Counted from the stretch's first letter, positions 1 to 9,318 are shown. The stretch is 64,000 bases of DNA from Asaia bogorensis (GCF_900465345.1 NZ_UEGO01000013.1:62001-126000); one strand, 5' to 3'. The notes: a model not told the origin generated them from the letters alone. Made by a program: numbers and translations.

Positions 1-485
1 CGTTGTGCGTCAGGCACCTCACGCAGGACCTGAACGAAAGGCAGGCCGAGCCGGTCGAGATCAGCAATGAGCCCGGCATCGCTGCCGATTGCCGGACATA
101 TGATGAGACCATCTATGTTATGTTCTCGCAGGCGCTGGATCTGCCTTGTCTGACGCGCCGGAGATTCACCACTATTGGCGATGATGGAAACGATCTCCTG
201 CGTGTCGTTGACCTCTTCCACGCCAGCCGTCAGCGTGCTGAAAAACGGATTGGCAATATTGGAAAGCACAAGACCTATAGTGCCTGTGCGTTTCTGCCTG
301 AGGTTGGCAGCGCCGCGATTATAGATATATCCAAGTCTCAGCATGGCCGCCTGAACCTTCTCGCGCGTTGAGGCCGCAACGAGGGGGCTGTTGCGTAAAA
401 CAAGCGACGCTGTGGCGCGTGAAACACCAGCCTCATGCGCGACATCCAGCAAACTGACAGTACTCGCCCTTCGCTCGCGCTTCAT
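1..485 (-). CDS. LacI-family transcriptional regulator (partial, N-terminal part)
   Basis: I read this by translating the complement from an ATG at 485; the frame stays open to the window edge, so only about 161 N-terminal residues are visible. The first ~60 residues form a LacI-type helix-turn-helix: VSLLDVAHEAGVSRATASLVL, then the hinge-region pattern STREKVQAAMLRLGY. The start of the periplasmic-binding-like sensor domain follows (TGTIGLVLSNIANPFFSTL). A GGAG lies about 11 bases upstream of the ATG. Proteins of this family are dimeric repressors of sugar-use genes that respond to a sugar ligand. The effector and targets cannot be told, because its likely partners lie beyond the left edge. 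The family call is firm; the role is unknown. Confidence 0.92.
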   Translation of the reverse strand, partial: MKRERRASTVSLLDVAHEAGVSRATASLVLRNSPLVAASTREKVQAAMLRLGYIYNRGAANLRQKRTGTIGLVLSNIANPFFSTLTAGVEEVNDTQEIVSIIANSGESPARQTRQIQRLREHNIDGLIICPAIGSDAGLIADLDRLGLPFVQVLREVPDAQ

Positions 486-947
486 GGAATACAGGTCTCC
501 GTTGTTTGTAATGGTAAAATAACGATGCTGACGGCAGACGTATCATTCACCGTCAACAAGAGGCAAACACACCGCATTGAGATAGCAGAACCCAGGCACC
601 TATCCACCGATCTGTCAGCACAGATGATCATTATTATTTCGTATTCTTATCGAATTTCGCATGTCGGTTCTGTAATACTTTGCAAATCAACGATATTCAC
701 GCAGTTTGTCACTGGACCAGGATGCAGGCGTGTCATAGAACCTGCATGACGTTCAAACCCGGATCGCAGCGGCACCGACCACTTTTGTTCAAGTACCAAC
801 GCGGCGGGTAAACGGTTATTAACGGTCTGGCCATCGGTCGAAAAAATGCACACCGGCGGATGGGTAGATCACGATCCAATGACAGGAAATGCGCCTCCTG
901 TCTCTTGGGGTCAGCAGAGCGCGTAGAATAAACTGGGGGATTCTCTC
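486..947. other. 462-base intergenic region between divergent genes
   Basis: No convincing gene. The short frames here have no recognisable protein. The part around 600-660 is AT-rich and probably carries promoters for the LacI-type gene (minus) and the small protein at 948 (plus). A perfect 7-base inverted repeat (ATGCAGG / CCTGCAT, 12-base spacer) lies at 722-747 and could be an operator or hairpin. Confidence 0.5.
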
Positions 948-1424
948 TTGGCAAAAGCAGCCCGGTCCCGAACGACCACAATACGAAAAAAAGACCAGCC
1001 AGACGCCCCTGCTTCGGCCCCTGAGGGAAAGGCGGCAGTTGTGCCTGCGGCAAACCCGTCAGAAGAGCCGCTCGTCACAGCACCCCTGACCGCTGAAGAA
1101 ACGAATACCGCGTTTACTTCGGAGTCTGATCGCGCTGCAGAGCCCACGCCTGATACCGAGACATATCAGGGCCTGACTTACCCAGCCGAAGCGCTTTATT
1201 TCGATTCGAACTGGTATCTTGCAGCCTATCCTGATGTCGGTGCCTGCGGGATGGATGCTGTCGAGCACTTCATGACGCATGGTTATCTCGAAGGCCGCGA
1301 CCCCAATGGCCATTTCAGCGTCGCCGAATATATTGCTGCGAACCCGGACATTCCCTTGACGATCAATCCATTCCTGCACTTCATCATGCATGGTGCTGCC
1401 GAGGGTCGAAAGCTTCATCCCTGA
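948..1424 (+). CDS. Small hypothetical protein with two YLAAYPDV/EGR-type repeats
   Basis: 158 residues from a TTG start with a strong GGGGGA ribosome site 8 bases upstream. Residues 1-80 are charged and low-complexity (Ala, Pro, Glu, Thr-rich) with a basic start and no signal peptide. Residues ~82-158 hold two tandem copies of a ~38-residue unit: the first contains NWYLAAYPDV then HFMTHGYLEGRDP, the second EYIAANPDI then HFIMHGAAEGRKL. I know this unit mainly as an accessory repeat attached to glycosyltransferases and sulfotransferases and in some cyanobacterial proteins; here it stands alone. It ends 43 bases before the transglycosylase start, so the two may share a transcript. Function unknown. 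Confidence 0.7.
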   Translation: MAKAARSRTTTIRKKDQPDAPASAPEGKAAVVPAANPSEEPLVTAPLTAEETNTAFTSESDRAAEPTPDTETYQGLTYPAEALYFDSNWYLAAYPDVGACGMDAVEHFMTHGYLEGRDPNGHFSVAEYIAANPDIPLTINPFLHFIMHGAAEGRKLHP

Positions 1425-1467
1425 GCTGAACCGGGGGCGGCACCCTCTGGCAGATAAACAGGCAAGG

Positions 1468-2505
1468 ATGACATTGGTGCTTACCCGACGTTCTATACTG
1501 GCCGCGACAGCGGCCGCCCCCTGCCTGTACGGGACCAGCCTTGCCGGAACGCTTGGGCACAAAGGGAGTGCCCATGTTCATAAGCAGGCTACTTCCGGTG
1601 TATCGGGCGGCAGTTATGCTGCCTTTCTCGACACCCTGCGCAGCGAGGCCATAGGCAAGGGAATCGCCCCCTCGACTCTGTCGCGTGCCTTCGCCCTAAC
1701 ACGCGAACCCAATGCGCGCGTCATCAAGCTTGACCGGCATCAACCGGAATTTACCCTGACCTGGGCCCAGTATCGCGAACGTGTGATCAGCACGACACGC
1801 ATCAGCCAGGGGCAGGCCGCTTATCAGCAGCGTGCGCAGATGCTTGAAGCCACAGGCAAGATGTACGGGGTCGATCCACGGGTCATCGTCGGCATCTGGG
1901 GGCTGGAATCAGGTTTCGGTCGCAAGATCGGTACATTCTCGGTCATCGATGCGCTCGCGACACTCGCTTATGACGGCAGGCGCGCCAGCTTCTTCCGTGG
2001 CGAGCTGTTCAAGGCGCTTCAGATTCTCGATCATGGCGACATTCAGCCAGAAGCGATGCTTGGCTCTTACGCAGGGGCAATGGGGCAGCCGCAATTCATG
2101 CCCAGCGCCTATCTGCACTACGCTGTTGATGCCGATCATGATGGCAGACGCAATATCTGGACCAGCGAGCAGGATGTATTCGCCTCGGTTGCCAATTATC
2201 TGCATGGCAGTGGCTGGGAACCCGACGCCCCTTGGGGTCAGGCCGTTACGCTCACAAAGGATATCCCGCAGGGGCAGCTTGGGCGAGGTAACAAGCAGAC
2301 GCTTGCCTCATGGATGGCGCTTGGTGTGCGCCGCGAGGATGGGTCCGCCTTCTCGCGCAGTGATGTAACGGGCGCTGTCATTCGCCCAGATGGTCCCGGC
2401 ACGGACGCCTTCATGGTCTATCGCAATTTCGATGTGATCCGGCGCTATAACCCGTCCGATTTCTATGCTCTCGGCGTTGGATTGCTCGGCTATGCGGTCG
2501 CTTAA
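1468..2505 (+). CDS. Lytic murein transglycosylase, MltB family
   Basis: 345 residues. It cleaves the MurNAc-GlcNAc bond of peptidoglycan, forming anhydro-muramyl ends. The N-terminus TRRSILAATAAAP is a twin-arginine-like export signal. The SLT_2/MltB domain follows, with the catalytic glutamate E147 in GIWGLESGFG, the conserved AMGQPQFMPSAY block at ~204-215 and DADHDGRRNIW soon after. I chose the ATG at 1468 because the longer frame (from 1390) would overlap the upstream gene and put 26 unrelated residues before the signal. There is no lipobox, so it is probably a soluble periplasmic form. The rlpA frame starts 14 bases before its stop, which suggests coupled translation. RlpA and a D,D-carboxypeptidase follow, consistent with a cell-wall cluster. 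Confidence 0.9.
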   Translation: MTLVLTRRSILAATAAAPCLYGTSLAGTLGHKGSAHVHKQATSGVSGGSYAAFLDTLRSEAIGKGIAPSTLSRAFALTREPNARVIKLDRHQPEFTLTWAQYRERVISTTRISQGQAAYQQRAQMLEATGKMYGVDPRVIVGIWGLESGFGRKIGTFSVIDALATLAYDGRRASFFRGELFKALQILDHGDIQPEAMLGSYAGAMGQPQFMPSAYLHYAVDADHDGRRNIWTSEQDVFASVANYLHGSGWEPDAPWGQAVTLTKDIPQGQLGRGNKQTLASWMALGVRREDGSAFSRSDVTGAVIRPDGPGTDAFMVYRNFDVIRRYNPSDFYALGVGLLGYAVA

Positions 2506-3358
2506 GGGTAGCGCGGCGCTTCTGGGCGCGACAATCGGGCTCGCAGGGTGCCACCATCATGAAACGCCAAGACAGGCGGCTCCGCATTACATGGTGGGCA
2601 GTGCCTGGCAGGGGAGTGACAGCTGGTTTTATCCTGCCGAGCATTTCGATCTCAACGAGACAGGCCTTGCAGTAATTGCCACTGCGCCCAAAGGGGGCGT
2701 TACGGCAGATGGCGAAATCTGGTCGCCCAATGCCATGACGGGCGCGCATCAGACGCTTCAGCTTCCGTCTGTGGTCACGGTGCGCAATCTTGCCAATGGC
2801 CGTATGGTTAGGATCAGGCTGAATGATCGTGGCCCCTCGAGCGCAGCTCGGGTCCTCGCCGTCACACCGCGCGTAGCGACTCTTCTTGGTATGGATGCCA
2901 CGCCGACACCGGTCGAGATTGTGCAGGACGGGGCCATGAGCCGCCAGATCGCCGAGTCCAATCCGAATGCACCGAAACTTGAAATCAGCGCAGCCCCACG
3001 CGAGGCCATCACGGCGCAGTCGCTTGATGATGGCACAACCCAGACGCTTGGCATGAACCAGAACGACCGTGAGGCCGGACGCCAGACGCTTTATGTGCCC
3101 GACATGCCGCAAACGGTCATGCAGGGACAGGCCCAGATGCCCTATTACCGTGTGATTCTTGGCAGTTTCTCGGGGCATGCAGCGGCTGCACGTGTGGCTG
3201 CACAATGTGGCGCTGACATCAGCCAGACGGCGGGTGTGGCGGGATCATTGCCGTGGACGGTTGCGTTGGGCCCCTTCACCGCTGTATCCGAGGCGGACAG
3301 GGCATTAGCCCAGGCGCGCCAATGCGGTGGCACAGGCGCGCATATTGTGGCCAGGTAA
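2492..3358 (+). CDS. rlpA: RlpA-like septal lipoprotein with DPBB and SPOR domains
   Basis: 288 residues from the ATG at 2492. An N-terminal lipoprotein signal ends in LAGC (Cys20). The double-psi beta-barrel domain contains AMTGAHQTLQLP (~81-92) and NDRGP (111-115), matching the family's TAAHKTLP and NDRGP signatures; H86 and D112 fit catalytic positions. A C-terminal SPOR domain (~225-288, YYRVILGSFSGHAAAARV) binds denuded glycan strands at the septum. Characterised RlpA proteins are lytic transglycosylases acting on such strands. The longer frame from 2465 would add nine residues before a normal lipoprotein signal and is rejected. It lies between MltB and a D,D-carboxypeptidase, a classic arrangement. 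Confidence 0.9.
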   Translation: MRSLKGSAALLGATIGLAGCHHHETPRQAAPHYMVGSAWQGSDSWFYPAEHFDLNETGLAVIATAPKGGVTADGEIWSPNAMTGAHQTLQLPSVVTVRNLANGRMVRIRLNDRGPSSAARVLAVTPRVATLLGMDATPTPVEIVQDGAMSRQIAESNPNAPKLEISAAPREAITAQSLDDGTTQTLGMNQNDREAGRQTLYVPDMPQTVMQGQAQMPYYRVILGSFSGHAAAARVAAQCGADISQTAGVAGSLPWTVALGPFTAVSEADRALAQARQCGGTGAHIVAR

Positions 3359-3367
3359 GGTGTTGAC

Positions 3368-4603
3368 GTGCGGACAAGACGTTTTCTGCTCTCGGGTGCG
3401 GCTGGGTTAGCCGTTTCAAGTCAGTTTGCTTTCGCGCGCCCGCGACGTGGCAAGGTAGCGTCCAGCGCTGCGGCGGCAGCCACCCCGAATGCTGCCACAG
3501 CCAGCACGGCCACACCGGCATCCACGCCGATCGGCCCGCTCGATACCGTAGCGCGCTGGGCCTGCATCATCGATTTCGATACGGGCGCAACCCTGCTGGA
3601 AAAAGCAGCGGACGAGCACATGCCGCCATCCTCTCTCACCAAGATGATGACCGCCTATATCACGTTCGGCATGATCCGGGCGGGCCATCTGAGCCTGACC
3701 CAGTCTCTGCCGGTCAGTGAGAAGGCATGGCGCACACAGGGCTCGAAGATGTTCGTGCCTCTGGGCCAGAGCGTGACCGTTTCGGATCTGATTGAAGGCA
3801 TGGTCATTCAGTCCGGCAATGATGCCTGTATCGTATTGGCTGAGGGCATTGCCGGGTCGGAAGAGCAGTTCGTTAATCTGATGAATCAGACGGCCGCCAA
3901 GCTTGGCATGACCAACACTCACTTCATGAACTGCACCGGCCTGCCGGATGAGTCGCAGTATATGAGCGCTCGTGATGTCAGCCGCGTCGCGATGCACCTG
4001 ATCCGTGACTACCCCGAATATTACCATCTCTTCTCAGCTACGGAATTCACGTACAACAATATCAAGCAGGGCAATCGCAACGTCCTGGTGGACAAGGGGC
4101 TGGCAGACGGTCTCAAGACCGGCCACACCGATGCTGGCGGCTATGGTCTGTGCGCCAGCTCCAAGCGTGATGGCCGTCGCATCATCATGACGATTAACGG
4201 CACGTCTTCCATGAATGAGCGTGCTCATGAGGGTGAGCGCCTTCTCGGGTGGGCCTTCGCCAATTTCGAGAACGTCACCCTGTTCCATCATGGTCAGGTG
4301 GTCGATCATATGCCGGTCTATATGGGCGAGGCCGCCGAGGTCGCGCTCGTCGGCACCCGAGATATCGTGCTGACCCTGCCTCATGGCTGGCAGCAGCGCA
4401 GCAAGATCAGCGTGGAATATCCGTCCCCCGCCATTGCCCCTGTCATGGCCGGACAGACGATCGGTGCACTTGTGCTTCAGAATCAGGGGATGCCGGATAT
4501 CCGCCTCGATCTCGTCGCCGCCAATGCGGTGCCGCGCCTCGGGCTGGTGGGCCGAGCCCTTGCACGACTGGGCCATGGCCCCAAAGCCGCGCCCCATAGC
4601 TGA
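3368..4603 (+). CDS. D-alanyl-D-alanine carboxypeptidase (peptidase S11, PBP5/6 class)
   Basis: 411 residues, GTG start. It trims the terminal D-Ala from peptidoglycan stem peptides in the periplasm. The three active-site motifs are present: S89-L-T-K92, S149-G-N151 and K250-T-G. The N-terminus RTRRFLLSGAAGLAVSS is a twin-arginine-like export signal, followed by an Ala/Thr/Pro-rich linker (~32-55). A PBP5-type C-terminal domain (from ~295) precedes a basic tail that could be the membrane anchor. It starts 9 bases after rlpA and is followed 3 bases later by tmk. The dacA/dacC/dacD identity cannot be settled from sequence alone, so I give no symbol. Confidence 0.92.
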   Translation: MRTRRFLLSGAAGLAVSSQFAFARPRRGKVASSAAAAATPNAATASTATPASTPIGPLDTVARWACIIDFDTGATLLEKAADEHMPPSSLTKMMTAYITFGMIRAGHLSLTQSLPVSEKAWRTQGSKMFVPLGQSVTVSDLIEGMVIQSGNDACIVLAEGIAGSEEQFVNLMNQTAAKLGMTNTHFMNCTGLPDESQYMSARDVSRVAMHLIRDYPEYYHLFSATEFTYNNIKQGNRNVLVDKGLADGLKTGHTDAGGYGLCASSKRDGRRIIMTINGTSSMNERAHEGERLLGWAFANFENVTLFHHGQVVDHMPVYMGEAAEVALVGTRDIVLTLPHGWQQRSKISVEYPSPAIAPVMAGQTIGALVLQNQGMPDIRLDLVAANAVPRLGLVGRALARLGHGPKAAPHS

Positions 4604-4606
4604 GGC

Positions 4607-5266
4607 GTGAGCGGGCTGTTCATCACCTTCGAGGGCGGCGAAGGGGCGGGGAAATCCACCCAGACCCGCCTCTTGCACGCGGCCCTGATTGCCGCAGGGC
4701 ATAAAGTACTTCTTACCCGCGAGCCCGGAGGCTCGCCGGGGGCCGAGGCCCTGCGTGAACTGATCCTGTTCAACGAGGCGCCTCTTTCCCTGCGGGCACA
4801 GGCTCTGGCGCATATGGCGGCGCGTGCCGATCATCTCGACAGCGTCATCCTTCCTGCCTTGTCGCGGGGTGAGATCGTGATCTGCGATCGCTTTCATGAC
4901 TCAACCCTCGTCTATCAGGGCTATGGTCTTGCCAAGGGCGATAGCACCACGCTTGCGTTCATCCAGTCCCTGCGCGCCTTGCTGGCCTGCGAGCCTGATC
5001 TGACCCTGATGCTCGAAATTCCCCCGGCAATCGGGACTGCCCGTGTGGCGGCAAGGGGCGGGCGGCTGGACCGCTACGAGCAGGAGCAGGAAGCCTTCCA
5101 TACCCGTATTGCCGAGGGCTTTGCGCGGGTCGCCCAACAGGATCCGGACCGGGTCAAACGGGTCGATGCCTCGCGAACCCCGGAAGAAGTCGCCGCCGGA
5201 ATCATGGCTATTGTTGCGCCTCGCCTGATCGGTTCACGCATCGACACGCCACCCTGCGGTTCATGA
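4607..5266 (+). CDS. tmk: Thymidylate kinase
   Basis: 219 residues, GTG start. It phosphorylates dTMP to dTDP with ATP, an essential step of dTTP synthesis. The P-loop GGEGAGKST is at residues 10-18. Next come the dTMP-binding EPGGSPGAEALRELIL, the DRFHDSTLVYQGYG block and the LID region ending in DRYEQEQEAFH. The length is normal for the family. The stop overlaps the next start in ATGA (5263-5266), so translation of holB is probably coupled. The tmk-holB-metG-tatD order is a well-known conserved replication/translation cluster. Confidence 0.96.
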   Translation: MSGLFITFEGGEGAGKSTQTRLLHAALIAAGHKVLLTREPGGSPGAEALRELILFNEAPLSLRAQALAHMAARADHLDSVILPALSRGEIVICDRFHDSTLVYQGYGLAKGDSTTLAFIQSLRALLACEPDLTLMLEIPPAIGTARVAARGGRLDRYEQEQEAFHTRIAEGFARVAQQDPDRVKRVDASRTPEEVAAGIMAIVAPRLIGSRIDTPPCGS

Positions 5267-6204
5267 GTGGCACAGAGAACCCGGCTGCGACTGCCCTGAT
5301 CGGGCATGAGGCGGAAAAAGCCCTGTTTCGACAGGCGCTGGAATCCGGTCGCCTGCATCATGGATGGATGATTCATGGCGATTCAGGCATCGGCAAGACG
5401 AGCTTTGCCTTCGACTGCGCCAGAGTGCTGCTAAATGGTACGGATCGGCAGAGCCGTGCCGGACGACAGATCACGGCGGGCACCCATCCCAATCTTTTGC
5501 TGATCACCCGGCGCATGGACGAAAAGCGCAAGCGCATGCGTCAGGAAATCGTGGTGGATGACGTCCGCCCCGTGCAGGATTTTCTGCATCATACGGCTGC
5601 GGACGGATCTTGGCGCGTCGTCATTGTCGATGCTGCGGAAACCCTTAACCGCAACGCGGCCAATGCGCTGCTCAAGCTGCTTGAGGAACCGCCCACCGAT
5701 ACGGTGTTTTTCCTGACCTGTCCGGCACCCTCGGCCCTGTTGCCCACCATCAGAAGCCGTTGCCGCCTGCTGGGGCTGGCCCCGCTAACCACCGAGCAGA
5801 CGGCCGCCGTGCTCAGGGCGCAGGGCAGAAGCGTTGCCGAACTCCAGACCCTTGTCGCGCAGGCGCATGGTGCGCCCGGCCGCATCCTTTCTGCCGATCA
5901 GGGCACAGACAGAGCGGCGCGCGATCTCGCCACGGCGCTGCTGGCGACCGGCGAAACACCCGATGCAGACAGTCTTGCCGCTTTCCTGCGTCACGATGAC
6001 GGTTTTGCCGTGCTCTGTTCTTTGCTAGGAGGGGGGCTTGCAGACCGCGCCAGAACACTGGCGGGGCAGGGGAAGCTTGCCGAGGCCAGCCAGGCCGCCG
6101 AGGCTTTCTCCGCCCTTCAGGCGCTACAGCGCGAGACCGAGCGGTTCAATCTGGACAAGAATCAGGCTGTCAGACAGGCAGCCGCCATAGCGAGTGCTCC
6201 ATGA
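5263..6204 (+). CDS. holB: DNA polymerase III subunit delta'
   Basis: 313 residues. This is a clamp-loader AAA+ subunit that helps load the sliding clamp during replication. The P-loop-like GDSGIGKTS is at 39-47. The middle has EIVVDDVRPVQDFLH, then the Walker B-like VVIVDAAETLN and the NAANALLKLLEEPP block. The sensor/SRC motif appears as TIRSRCRLL. The start overlaps the tmk stop by 4 bases and its stop overlaps the metG start by 4 bases (ATGA each time). The family call rests on these motifs and on the tmk/metG context. Confidence 0.93.
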   Translation: MSGTENPAATALIGHEAEKALFRQALESGRLHHGWMIHGDSGIGKTSFAFDCARVLLNGTDRQSRAGRQITAGTHPNLLLITRRMDEKRKRMRQEIVVDDVRPVQDFLHHTAADGSWRVVIVDAAETLNRNAANALLKLLEEPPTDTVFFLTCPAPSALLPTIRSRCRLLGLAPLTTEQTAAVLRAQGRSVAELQTLVAQAHGAPGRILSADQGTDRAARDLATALLATGETPDADSLAAFLRHDDGFAVLCSLLGGGLADRARTLAGQGKLAEASQAAEAFSALQALQRETERFNLDKNQAVRQAAAIASAP

Positions 6205-7742
6205 CCTCACGTTACTACGTCACCACCCCTATCTATTACGTGAATGGCGCACCCCATATCGGCCACGCCTACACCTCCATCGCTGCCGACGTGCTTGCGC
6301 GGTTCAACCGTCTGGATGGCAAGGACGTGTTTTTCCTGACCGGTACGGACGAACACGGACAGAAGGTGGAACAGGCGGCGCAGACTGCCCGTATCAATAC
6401 CCAGAGCTTTACGGATGGCATCGCAGCCGATTTCCGCAGCATGGCGGATGCGATGGGCATTTCCTATGACGATTTCATCCGCACCACCGAGCCGCGCCAT
6501 AAGAAGGCCGCTCAGGCATTGTGGGAAAAGGTCGCCGCAAATGGTCATATCTATCTCGACGCCTATGAAGGCTGGTACGCGCTGCGCGACGAGTGCTTCT
6601 ATTCTGAAGACGAGCTGACAACGCATGCGGATGGCCGCAAGACAGCCCCGACGGGTGCGCCCGTCGAGTGGGTTCGCGAACCTTCCTATTTTTTTCGTCT
6701 CTCCGCGTTCGAAGACAGGCTGCTGGCGCTCTATGAACAGCACCCCGAATTTCTGGGCCCGATGGGACGACGCAACGAGATCGTCAGTTTCGTCCGTCAG
6801 GGGCTGAAGGATCTCTCCATCAGCCGCACCAGCTTCAAATGGGGTATCCCGGTCCCTGGTGATGCCGATCATGTCATGTATGTCTGGTTCGATGCCCTGA
6901 CCAACTACCTCTCGGCGCTCGGCTATCCCGATTTCAGCGCTGAGCGCATGAAATACTGGCCGGCCTCGGCACATATCGTCGGCAAGGATATCATCCGCTT
7001 CCACGCCGTGTTCTGGCCCGCCTTCCTCATGGCCGCCGAGATCGACCTTCCGCATTCGATTTTCGCCAATGGCTGGTGGACGATCGAGGGCGAAAAAATG
7101 AGCAAGTCGATCGGCAATGTCATCGACCCGCGTGATCTGGTGGCCAGCTACGGCCTCGACCCTGTGCGTTTCTTCCTGCTGCGCGAAGTCCCGTTTGGTG
7201 GTGATTCGGATCTCAGCAAGCGATCCTTGGTCAATCGCCTGAATGTCGAGCTCGCCAATGATCTCGGCAATCTGGCCCAGCGCACACTGAGCCTGATCGC
7301 CCGAAACTGCGACGCCACATTGCCTGCCTTTGACGCGCTTAGCGAAGATGACAACGCGCTTCTGGCCAGTGCATCGCTGCTGCCCGAACTCCTGCGCGGC
7401 CAGATGGGACGCTTTGCCCTGACTGATGGTCTGGAAGAAGTCTGGAAGGTCATCCGTGCCTGCAACAGCTATATCGACCGTCAGGCCCCGTGGGCGCTAA
7501 AAAAGACCGATCTCGTGCGTATGGCCACGGTTCTGCGTGTGTTGCATGAGGCGATGCGCCATATCGCCATCCTGCTGCAGCCTTACATGCCGGGGACCAT
7601 GGACAAGCTGCTCACACAGCTTGGTGTCGCTGAGACTGCACGCGATTTCGCCTCCCTCGCCACACCGCTCGATGCCGGTATTACGCTGCCCGCACCACAG
7701 GGTCTGTTCCCCCGCTATGTCGAGTCCGAGACTGCAGCGTGA
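6201..7742 (+). CDS. metG: Methionyl-tRNA synthetase
   Basis: 513 residues. It charges tRNA-Met for initiation and elongation. The class I signature appears as PHIGH (18-22) and KMSKS (299-303), with the methionine-binding Rossmann fold between them and a helical anticodon-binding domain after ~340 (NVELANDLGNLAQR). It has no long C-terminal EMAP-like extension, so it belongs to the short form of about 510 residues common in alphaproteobacteria. Both ends overlap neighbours by 4 bases (holB upstream, tatD downstream), which indicates one transcript. Confidence 0.97.
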   Translation: MTSRYYVTTPIYYVNGAPHIGHAYTSIAADVLARFNRLDGKDVFFLTGTDEHGQKVEQAAQTARINTQSFTDGIAADFRSMADAMGISYDDFIRTTEPRHKKAAQALWEKVAANGHIYLDAYEGWYALRDECFYSEDELTTHADGRKTAPTGAPVEWVREPSYFFRLSAFEDRLLALYEQHPEFLGPMGRRNEIVSFVRQGLKDLSISRTSFKWGIPVPGDADHVMYVWFDALTNYLSALGYPDFSAERMKYWPASAHIVGKDIIRFHAVFWPAFLMAAEIDLPHSIFANGWWTIEGEKMSKSIGNVIDPRDLVASYGLDPVRFFLLREVPFGGDSDLSKRSLVNRLNVELANDLGNLAQRTLSLIARNCDATLPAFDALSEDDNALLASASLLPELLRGQMGRFALTDGLEEVWKVIRACNSYIDRQAPWALKKTDLVRMATVLRVLHEAMRHIAILLQPYMPGTMDKLLTQLGVAETARDFASLATPLDAGITLPAPQGLFPRYVESETAA

Positions 7743-8536
7743 CCGTCCAACCCATGACAGGCCTGATCGACTCTCATTGCCATCTGGAGCGTCTGGACGA
7801 CGTGCCTGCCGCGTTGGCACTGGCCCGTGAACATGGACTGGCAGGCATGGTGACGATTGGCACGCGCATCTCACGGGCGCAGACGCAAATCGACCTGACC
7901 CGTTTTGACACGCCCGAATTGCGGGTCTGGTGCGCGATCGGCACCCATCCCGACCATGTGGGTGAAGAAGTAACGCCAGAGGTCGGGACGATCATCCGTC
8001 TCGCCGGGCCGGAGCATGTCATCGGCATTGGAGAGTCAGGGCTGGATTACCTGCATGGCGCGCCGTCGGTGCGCGACGCGCAGGCCCATAGCTTCCGGGT
8101 TCATATCGATGCCGCCCGCCAGACCGGGCTGCCGCTGGTGATCCATGCCAGGGAGGCCGATGATGATGTCGCGGCCATACTAAATGACGAACATGAGAAA
8201 GGAGCTTTTCCCTTTCTGCTCCATTGCTTCGCCTCAGGAATGGAACTGGCCCGGACCGCCATCGATCTGGGGGGCTATATCAGCTTTTCAGGGCTGTTGA
8301 CCTTCCCCAAATGCGAGACCATTCGCGAGGTTGCACGCGCCATACCTGAGGGGCGACTGCTGGTGGAGACCGACAGCCCGTTCCTTGCGCCTGTGCCAAA
8401 ACGCGGCAAGCCTAACACGCCGGGCTACGTGGCCCACACTGCTGCGCGGCTGGCGATGGAACGCGGCGTGGAGAATACCGCTCTGGCCGAACTCACCACA
8501 CGTAACTTTCACGCCTTGTTCAAGCGCGCCGCATGA
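7739..8536 (+). CDS. tatD: TatD-family metal-dependent DNase
   Basis: 265 residues, GTG start overlapping the metG stop (GTGA). TatD proteins are TIM-barrel metal-dependent hydrolases with 3'-5' exonuclease activity. Visible metal ligands are H13 and H15 in LIDSHCHL, the glutamate in GIGESGLDY, the histidines in PLVIHAREA and LLHCFASG, and the aspartate in LVETDSPFLAP. In this conserved cluster the gene is often called ycfH/tatD. Whether it serves DNA repair or quality control is not shown by the sequence. Confidence 0.92.
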   Translation: MTVQPMTGLIDSHCHLERLDDVPAALALAREHGLAGMVTIGTRISRAQTQIDLTRFDTPELRVWCAIGTHPDHVGEEVTPEVGTIIRLAGPEHVIGIGESGLDYLHGAPSVRDAQAHSFRVHIDAARQTGLPLVIHAREADDDVAAILNDEHEKGAFPFLLHCFASGMELARTAIDLGGYISFSGLLTFPKCETIREVARAIPEGRLLVETDSPFLAPVPKRGKPNTPGYVAHTAARLAMERGVENTALAELTTRNFHALFKRAA

Positions 8537-9318
8537 AAGTCACGATCCTCGGTTGTGGTGGTTCCGGCGGCGTCCCCATGGTTGGCGGCGCACAGGGTGA
8601 GGGGATCTGGGGCGCCTGCGACCCCACCAATCCCCGCAACGAGCGAACGCGCTCCTCCATCGTCATCGAGGCCGAGAGCGGCAAGCGTTTGCTGGTGGAT
8701 TCAGGACCCGATCTGCGCGCCCAGCTCCTGCGCCAGAAAATCGGCGTGGTCCATTCCGTTCTCTACACCCACGAACATGCGGATCATGTGGCCGGGCTGG
8801 ATGAACTCCGCGCCATCAATCGCATGCTCGATGCACCGCTTCCGCTCTATGCTACCGATACGGTCATGCACGAGCTTGAGGCGCGCTACAGCTATGCCTT
8901 CCGGCCGTGGAGCGGTACCGGGTTTTTCCGCCCTGTGCCGGAGCCGCATCTGATCACCCCCACCGACAGGCTGGCAATCTGCGATCTCGATCTGCAGCTT
9001 TTCGAGCAGCGCCATTACCGTATTCCGACGATCGGCCTGCGCTGCGGCGATTTCGCCTATTCGACCGATGTCGAGTATCTCAGTGAGGAATCGCTGGAGG
9101 TCCTTTCAGGCGTAAAAACTTGGGTTGTTGGGTGTTTCCAGTATGAGCCTCACGTGGCTCATGCCTGGGTTGATCTGGTTATTGAATGGTGTGCACGCCT
9201 GAAACCCGAGCGCACAATCCTGACCCATATGGGACCTGCGCTCGATTACGAGACACTCCGCCAGCGTCTGCCCGACGGCATAGAGCCCGGCTATGACGGC
9301 ATGGTTCTCACGGTTTAA
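8533..9318 (+). CDS. MBL-fold metallohydrolase, PhnP-like
   Basis: 261 residues, overlapping the tatD stop by 4 bases. It is a beta-lactamase-fold hydrolase: the metal motif THEHADHV is at 79-86, with LLVDSGPDLR before it and a late FAYSTDVEYLS and TILTHMG histidine. Early residues GCGGSGGVP and the cysteine-containing WGACDPTNPRNERTRSS match the PhnP/phosphodiesterase-like group. PhnP hydrolyses cyclic ribose phosphates in phosphonate breakdown, but no phn genes are here and many family members sit next to tatD. The substrate is therefore unassigned. It is the last gene of the 948-9318 string. Confidence 0.85.
   Translation: MKVTILGCGGSGGVPMVGGAQGEGIWGACDPTNPRNERTRSSIVIEAESGKRLLVDSGPDLRAQLLRQKIGVVHSVLYTHEHADHVAGLDELRAINRMLDAPLPLYATDTVMHELEARYSYAFRPWSGTGFFRPVPEPHLITPTDRLAICDLDLQLFEQRHYRIPTIGLRCGDFAYSTDVEYLSEESLEVLSGVKTWVVGCFQYEPHVAHAWVDLVIEWCARLKPERTILTHMGPALDYETLRQRLPDGIEPGYDGMVLTV

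Noticed and set aside
808-820. LacI-type operator-like AAACGGTTATT sequence
   Set aside because: The dyad is too imperfect to support an operator call.
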